From NCBI GenBank assembly GCA_034408895.1, contig JAWXCI010000058.1, forward strand, positions 1 to 40,670: a stretch of 40,670 bases of DNA, in the 5' to 3' direction. The stretch's first letter is position 1, and the number at the start of each line of letters is the position of its first letter. Below the pieces are notes generated by a model. It worked only from the letters and a program-made list of their open reading frames with translations. It was not told the DNA's origin and made no database searches. Positions 36,102-40,670 of the stretch are shown one piece after another. Position numbers and translations under genes: made by a program. This DNA comes from UBA4660 sp034408895 (GTDB lineage: Bacteria; Bacteroidota; Bacteroidia; Flavobacteriales_D; Sanyastnellaceae).

Positions 36102-36254
36102 ATGGCCAGCCCACAGTTACAGGATGATCCCACTTTATTGCAAAAAATGAATGATGACATGCGTCAATCGTCCCGCTTTTACAATCCTACCCACCATTTT
36201 GCTATGAATTATGAACTAATAATTTTTCGAATATCGAAGTACGTTCATCCGTAA
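36102..36254 (+). pseudogene. Possible N-terminal remnant of a glycan-locus gene
   Basis: Starts 38 bp after neuA. ATG 36102 opens MASPQLQDDPTLLQKMNDDM then RQSSRFYNPTHHFA, which reads like a real protein start; RFYNPT resembles the beginning of some putative sugar methyltransferases (xYxPTNFW). After codon 35 it turns into short tandem-repeat DNA (TATGAAT, TATGAAC, TAATAAT at 36203-36223) and stops at 36254. It looks like a gene cut off by repeat sequence. Parent family uncertain. Confidence 0.35.
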
Positions 36255-36310
36255 TTCGTAATTCTTGTCGGAACCCCCAAGGAACCATCAACCATCAACT
36301 ATGAACTATG
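36250..36310 (+). repeat. Tandem 7-mer repeats running into the asnB start codon
   Basis: CGTAATT x2 (36250-36263), then AACCATC x2 and AACTATG x2 in direct succession (36283-36310). The last ATG of the second AACTATG is the asnB start codon (36308-36310). The repeats thus form the leader of asnB. Confidence 0.85.
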
Positions 36311-38140
36311 TGCGGAATAGCTGGATACATTGGAAAGAAACCGCTGGCTGAAGACAACATCAGGCGAACGCTGGACAGGATGAAGCAACGAGGGCCTGAT
36401 GCGCAGCGCTTCCAGTCTTTTGCAGGAAACAATGTGCATGTCTCGCTGCTGCACTCACGTCTCAGCATTATCGATTTGGATGCACGCAGTCACCAGCCAT
36501 TTCATTGCCACGGATGCACTCTTGTTTTTAACGGGGAGATTTACAACTACGTGGAGCTTCGCGAAGAACTGCTGCGCAGAAAAATTCCACTTACGACTTC
36601 GAGCGATACCGAAATACTTATGCACTACTACCTGATTTACGGTGAAGATTGCGTAAAATATTTTGAAGGAATGTGGGCGCTTGCCCTTTGGGATGAACCA
36701 AATCAAAAACTCTTTTTATCTCGCGACCGGTTTGCGGAAAAACCGCTTTACTATTTCAGGAATGATGAAGGATTCTTTTTCGCATCAGAGGTAAAAGCGT
36801 TGAAGAGTTTAAGTGGTCAGCAGTTTTCCGTGAATGAAAATCACCTGCTGCGGTACATCATCAACGGACACAAGTCTCTTTACAAAACAGAAGAAACATT
36901 TTTTTATGGAGTAAGAGAAATTCCTTTTGCTTCCAATGGAATCATTGATGCATCACTTTCATTCAACACTTATCCATACTGGAAACCAGAATTCTGTCCC
37001 AATGAAAATCTATCTTTTGAGGCAGCGGCACAAGGCACTCTTCATCATCTCACTGAAAGCCTGAAACTACGCCTGCGCTCCGATGTGCCCCTTGCATTTT
37101 GCCTGAGTGGCGGAGTGGACAGTGCCAGCCTCGTGAGTATCGCAGCCAAAATTTTTAATGCGAACGTCAACACTTTTTCCATCATTGATACAGACCATCG
37201 CTATGACGAATTAGACAACATACAGGCAACGATTGATGATACCGGTTGTGCGAGCACAAAAATTGTTTTGCAACCCGGTGACGAAAACATTGCGCGACTT
37301 GAATCCCTGATCGAATACCACGATGCACCCATAGCAACCATCTCGTATTTCGTTCACTCCATGTTGAGTGAAGCCATCTCACAAAACGGTTTCAAGATTT
37401 CCATTTCAGGCACTGCAGCTGATGAAATGTTTACAGGATACTATGACCATTTCGTCATGCACTTGTATGAAACAAGAAACGAAGATGGGTTTGAAAAACA
37501 TCTTGCAAATTGGAAGAATCATGTACTTGAATTTGTGCGTCACCCCGATTTCAGGAAGCATGATTTGTTCTTTGATAATCCGCAAAGGCGTGAACATATT
37601 TACCTGAACAATGCGGAATTCCGTTCTTACCTCAACGAAGACTGGAACGAAGAATTTACCGAAACCAATTATAGCAGTACACTTCTGCGCAACAGGATGA
37701 TGAATGAATTGTTTCATGAAGTGGTGCGCGTCATTCTTCACGAGGATGATTTGAACTCCATGAAATACTCAATTGAAAACCGCAGCCCTTTTCTTGATAC
37801 CAATCTCTTCAACTTCGCGTACAGCATTCCATCACGTATGTTGATTGATGGTGGCTACAACAAATTCATATTGCGAAGTGCAATGAAGGGGATCTTGAAT
37901 GACAAAGTTCGATTGTCCCGCGAGAAAAAAGGCTTCAACGCGAGCATCAATTCCATTTTCGATTTTTCAAATCCTGTACACCGCGATTATTTCTTAAGCG
38001 ACTCTGAAATTTTCCGGTGGTTCAATCGGGACAAGATAGCAGCACTGCTTCAGCAAAAAGAATTCACCAATTCCTACAAAAAGTTCCTATTTGATTTTGT
38101 GTGTGCGAAGATTTTTTTGAAGCAGCAGTCCATGAATTGA
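36308..38140 (+). CDS. asnB: Asparagine synthase (glutamine-hydrolysing) AsnB-like amidotransferase
   Basis: 610 residues. The N-terminal glutaminase domain starts MCGIAGYIG with the nucleophile Cys2 exposed after Met removal, which fixes the start. RLSIIDLDARSHQP and FNGEIYNY are also present. The synthetase domain has the ATP-PPi loop LSGGVDSAS (266-274) and the later SIENRSPFLDTNLFNFAYSI. It could make asparagine or amidate a sugar, since AsnB-like enzymes in polysaccharide clusters can do the latter. Position after neuA favours a glycan link, but this is not proved. The domain motif RDRFAEKPLYYF has Ala-Glu where Gly-x is usual. Confidence 0.9.
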   Translation: MCGIAGYIGKKPLAEDNIRRTLDRMKQRGPDAQRFQSFAGNNVHVSLLHSRLSIIDLDARSHQPFHCHGCTLVFNGEIYNYVELREELLRRKIPLTTSSDTEILMHYYLIYGEDCVKYFEGMWALALWDEPNQKLFLSRDRFAEKPLYYFRNDEGFFFASEVKALKSLSGQQFSVNENHLLRYIINGHKSLYKTEETFFYGVREIPFASNGIIDASLSFNTYPYWKPEFCPNENLSFEAAAQGTLHHLTESLKLRLRSDVPLAFCLSGGVDSASLVSIAAKIFNANVNTFSIIDTDHRYDELDNIQATIDDTGCASTKIVLQPGDENIARLESLIEYHDAPIATISYFVHSMLSEAISQNGFKISISGTAADEMFTGYYDHFVMHLYETRNEDGFEKHLANWKNHVLEFVRHPDFRKHDLFFDNPQRREHIYLNNAEFRSYLNEDWNEEFTETNYSSTLLRNRMMNELFHEVVRVILHEDDLNSMKYSIENRSPFLDTNLFNFAYSIPSRMLIDGGYNKFILRSAMKGILNDKVRLSREKKGFNASINSIFDFSNPVHRDYFLSDSEIFRWFNRDKIAALLQQKEFTNSYKKFLFDFVCAKIFLKQQSMN

Positions 38141-38165
38141 TATCGAGTTCAGATTAGTACGGGCA

Positions 38166-38341
38166 CGTTTTACTGATGGGCTAAGCGCAAGTCCATAATC
38201 CAGTGCGCCTGTTTGTTGATAGGTTTTGGTCTGCATTTTCTTTTACCTAACGTTCGTTCGCCTAAAAGTCGAATCATGTTTAGTCAAATGGGCCTAAGCA
38301 TTTGTGTGCCACAAGCTCGTTTTACTGGCAGTCGAATCATG
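38166..38341 (+). repeat. Mosaic of short repeated blocks between asnB and asnS
   Basis: Block A cgttttactg occurs at 38166-38175 and 38318-38327. Block B atgggc(c)taagc occurs at 38176-38186 and 38288-38299. Block C agtcgaatcatg occurs at 38267-38278 and 38330-38341. The order is A-B-C-B-A-C. Nothing else is seen in the gap. Confidence 0.75.
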
Positions 38342-38400
38342 CTCAATGAAAAATGAAGTACAACCCTCATCCTAAATTCGCCCCCACAAAAAAATTCTCC

Positions 38401-39840
38401 ATGCCAAGGCACACTCTCATCAACCAGCTCTTTTCAGAAAAACCCCTCGGCACCGCAGTTACCGTGAAAGGCTGGGTGCGCACTTTCCGCAACGATCAGT
38501 TCATTTCTGTGAGCGATGGTTCCACCATCCGCGCTTTGCAGGTGGTGGTCAAAAAAGATGAAATGGATGAAGCCACATTGAAAAGAATCCAGACCGGCAC
38601 CTGCATCAGCGCATCGGGCAAAATCGAAACGAGCCTCGGCAAGGGACAAGACATTGAACTTATCTGCACACAACTTGAAATCCTTGGCGACTGCGACCCC
38701 AACGAGTTTCCCATCCAAATGAAACGCCACTCCTTGGAGTTCTTGCGCGAAAAGGCCCACCTACGTTTCCGCACCAATACATTCGGGGCAGTCTTCCGCA
38801 TCCGCCATCATCTCTCCTTCGCCATACACAAATTTTTTAATGACCTCGGTTTCTTCCACCTCCATGCCCCCATTATTACAGGAAGTGATGCTGAAGGGGC
38901 GGGCGAGATGTTTCGGGTTACCAATCTCAATCTCGATGAAATTGCCAAAACCGGGAAGATTGATATTGCCCAAGACTTCTTCGGCAAAGTGACCAACCTC
39001 ACCGTTAGCGGCCAACTCGAAGCTGAACTTGCGGCACTCGCCCTGGGCAAAGTATACACCTTCGGCCCAACCTTCCGTGCCGAAAACTCCAACACCAGCA
39101 GACATCTTGCAGAATTCTGGATGATAGAACCGGAAGTGGCGTTCAACGACATTAACGACAACATGGACCTTGGCGAAGCATGTCTGAAATACTGCCTCAG
39201 CTACGCTCTTGAACATGCCCACGAAGACCTCGAATTTTTGGAGGAACGCGAAATCAACGAAGACAAACAAAAACCAGTGGACGAGCGCCAAACCATGCCG
39301 CTCATCTCGCGCCTTGAGTTGGTGTTGAATAACACTTTCGAACGCATCACTTACACCGGGGCCATTGATATTCTCTTAAACTCGAATCACTTCAAGAAGA
39401 AAAAATTTAAGTACCCTGTGGAGTGGGGAATTGATATGCAGAGCGAACACGAGCGCTACCTCGTGGAAAAACATTTCCAGAAACCCGTTATCATCACAGG
39501 ATACCCCGCAGCCATCAAAGCATTTTATATGAGGTTGAATGCACCGGATGAAAAGGGAAGAGAAACTGTTGCGGCCATGGATATCCTTGTGCCCGGCATT
39601 GGCGAAATAATAGGAGGCTCACAGCGCGAAGAGCGTTACGATATGCTGAAGAAAAAATGCGCACAATTCCACATTCCGGAAGAAGCCATGTGGTGGTATT
39701 TGGAAACAAGGAAGTTCGGGACATGTGTACACGCGGGTTTCGGATTGGGCTTCGAGCGGCTCATCATGTTCGTAACAGGAATGACCAACATCCGCGATGT
39801 GATTCCATTTCCAAGAACTCCACAGAACGCTGAATTTTGA
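38401..39840 (+). CDS. asnS: Asparaginyl-tRNA synthetase AsnS
   Basis: Charges tRNA-Asn, cytoplasmic class II enzyme. 479 residues. The N-terminal OB-fold anticodon-binding domain has VTVKGWVRTFRNDQFISVSD. The class II core has TVSGQLEAELAALALGKVYT, FGPTFRAENSNTSRHLAEFW (motif 2) and GFGLGFERLIMFVTGMTNIR, DVIPFPRTP (motif 3). The ATG at 38401 gives the usual family start; an upstream ATG at 38353 would add 16 residues. AsnS next to AsnB is a plausible asparagine pairing but also coincidence-prone. Confidence 0.94.
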   Translation: MPRHTLINQLFSEKPLGTAVTVKGWVRTFRNDQFISVSDGSTIRALQVVVKKDEMDEATLKRIQTGTCISASGKIETSLGKGQDIELICTQLEILGDCDPNEFPIQMKRHSLEFLREKAHLRFRTNTFGAVFRIRHHLSFAIHKFFNDLGFFHLHAPIITGSDAEGAGEMFRVTNLNLDEIAKTGKIDIAQDFFGKVTNLTVSGQLEAELAALALGKVYTFGPTFRAENSNTSRHLAEFWMIEPEVAFNDINDNMDLGEACLKYCLSYALEHAHEDLEFLEEREINEDKQKPVDERQTMPLISRLELVLNNTFERITYTGAIDILLNSNHFKKKKFKYPVEWGIDMQSEHERYLVEKHFQKPVIITGYPAAIKAFYMRLNAPDEKGRETVAAMDILVPGIGEIIGGSQREERYDMLKKKCAQFHIPEEAMWWYLETRKFGTCVHAGFGLGFERLIMFVTGMTNIRDVIPFPRTPQNAEF

Positions 39841-39900
39841 TTCCTGCCTATTTCATAGGCCAACTCAGGTTTACTTTTACAGCATCAATCAATCGTTAAC

Positions 39901-40113
39901 ATGATTACATACGAAGTCCAAATCACTAACCGAAAGGCTGAGAAAATTCTGAAACAGCTCGAAGAACTGAATCTGATAAAACTCTTCAAGAGAAAAAAAG
40001 AAAGCCCCCGAATTTCAGTTGCGGATTTGGCAGGTACCCTTTCAACTGAAGTTACAGAAGCACTTCAAAAGCACATAACGGAAAGCCGCGAAGCATGGGA
40101 AAAGCGCACCTGA
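39901..40113 (+). CDS. Antitoxin of a VapBC-like type II toxin-antitoxin pair
   Basis: 70 residues, charged and helical: MITYEVQITNRKAEKILKQL, then EELNLIKLFKRKKESPRISV and a C-terminal TEALQKHITESREAWEKRT. No clear DNA-binding fold can be read. The assignment rests mainly on the 19-bp overlap with the downstream PIN-domain toxin frame and on size. A short hairpin GCCTAT/ATAGGC (39846-39851 and 39855-39860) lies upstream and could be an asnS terminator or an operator. Confidence 0.7.
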   Translation: MITYEVQITNRKAEKILKQLEELNLIKLFKRKKESPRISVADLAGTLSTEVTEALQKHITESREAWEKRT

Positions 40114-40482
40114 TTGATTCCAATGCCGTCATTGATTTTCTTGGCAACAAACTGCCAGCAACCGGCCGAGTTTTCCTTCAAAACGAAATTTCGTGATCCT
40201 CCCCAGATTTCTATAATCACGCAGAGTGAAGTCTTAGGTTTTCCTCACGATGCACTTTCACTACAGATCACACAACTATTTATTTCCCAAAGTGATATTC
40301 ATCCATTGAATGATGATGTGGTTTTGCGTGCAATTGATTTGAGGTAAAAGCAAAAAATAAAACTCGCTGATTCCATTATTGCTGCAACAGCACTAGTGCA
40401 TGGGAAAATTCTGGTAACTAGGAATGTTACAGATTTCAAAAACATTCCTGGTCTAAGATTGATTGATCCAAACAGTTTCTGA
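40095..40482 (+). pseudogene. VapC-like PIN-domain toxin, broken by a frameshift and a stop
   Basis: The start MGKAHLIDSNAVIDFLGNKL carries the first PIN aspartate. The frame stops after LQNEIS (TGA at 40194-40196). The protein continues in the +1 frame as RDPPQISIITQSEVLGF (conserved acidic E), with the shift at a run of T near 40190. An in-frame TAA follows LRAIDLR, after which KQKIKLADSIIAATALVHGK, then ILVTRNVTDFKNIPGL, supplies the last two PIN acids, ending at TGA 40480-40482. The fold is therefore complete but interrupted twice, so the toxin should be inactive unless one lesion is a sequence error. It overlaps the antitoxin by 19 bp. Confidence 0.82.
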
Positions 40483-40514
40483 TTTTCTGCTTTGTACCCC
40501 CTTTCAGACCAAAT

Positions 40515-40601
40515 ATGAACGACATCCTTGAAGATACAAGGGACTTGGCTCGGATTTGGGACTTATACGGTCACCTATTGGAAAAACTGGAACAGGACTA
40601 A
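40515..40601 (+). CDS. Small open frame of unknown status
   Basis: 28 codons, MNDILEDTRDLARIWDLYGH then LLEKLEQD, followed by TAA. Helical and charged, with no recognised family. It lies 32 bp past the broken VapC and near the right edge. It may be a small gene, a remnant, or chance. Confidence 0.25.
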   Translation: MNDILEDTRDLARIWDLYGHLLEKLEQD

Positions 40602-40670
40602 ATTAAATCATTGCCGAAAGCCGCATATTGTCCGTTCGCATTATCCAAAAATTGGAGTATTCCAAAAATT

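Noticed and set aside
38221..38280. Integron attC-like site (cctaacg near 38246, next to a toxin-antitoxin pair)
   Set aside because: There is no matching GTTRRRY/RYYYAAC pair at the right spacing, no integrase, and no array of cassettes.
1..40670. tRNA, rRNA, CRISPR array, prophage or insertion sequence
   Set aside because: I looked for cloverleaf-like segments, conserved rRNA pieces, regularly spaced direct repeats, and transposase or phage proteins, and saw none. A dedicated search was not possible here.

Overview
The window is about 40.7 kb of a Bacteroidota chromosome, most likely Flavobacteriales or a relative. The main evidence is a complete type IX secretion (T9SS) / gliding core set, porP/sprF-gldK-gldL-gldM-gldN. 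Five predicted secreted proteins also carry, or appear to carry, T9SS C-terminal sorting domains. Other support comes from a single-chain small-type PurL, a deoxyhypusine-synthase-like protein, candidate promoters of the Bacteroidota type (TTTG / TAnnTTTG), and no strong Shine-Dalgarno sequences. The DNA looks like ordinary chromosome with many short, repeat-bearing intergenic gaps. I saw no insertion sequence, prophage, tRNA, rRNA or CRISPR array.

Layout. 1-7.4 kb is housekeeping: a partial tatA and panC on the minus strand, then purL, a PASTA-domain membrane protein, a T9SS cargo protein and an RluD-type pseudouridine synthase on the plus strand. A compact structured RNA or terminator follows at 7495-7583. 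7.6-17.2 kb is read on the minus strand: an ABC-F ATPase, the porP-gldKLMN cluster (upstream end at 15.8 kb), and an arginase-fold protein upstream of it that has lost metal ligands. gldM reads as two frames, so it carries a 1-nt frameshift or a sequence error. 17.5-25 kb holds a Lys-C-like secreted protein with a degraded catalytic triad, an EI24/CysZ-like membrane protein, a small acidic protein paired with the deoxyhypusine-synthase-like enzyme, an MscS channel and a secreted M43 metalloprotease.

25-38 kb is a cell-surface glycan region: neuB (nonulosonic acid synthase), an MBOAT O-acyltransferase with an SGNH-like partner, a glycosyltransferase-like protein, a SAM methyltransferase, neuA (CMP-sugar synthetase) and asnB. 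It is interrupted by two T9SS cargo genes and an acyltransferase-3 gene. The early nonulosonic-acid enzymes are not in the window. Together these genes could make, activate, modify and transfer a sialic-acid-like sugar onto surface polysaccharide. This is inference; T9SS cargo is anchored to surface polysaccharide in some Bacteroidota. 38.4-40.7 kb carries asnS and a type II toxin-antitoxin pair whose VapC-like toxin is broken by a frameshift and a stop codon.

The most unusual features are: tandem 7-9-mer repeats in several gaps, one of which supplies the asnB start codon; two candidate structured RNAs; two terminators that sit directly against the next start codon; two enzyme folds missing catalytic residues; and gene remnants around the glycan genes.
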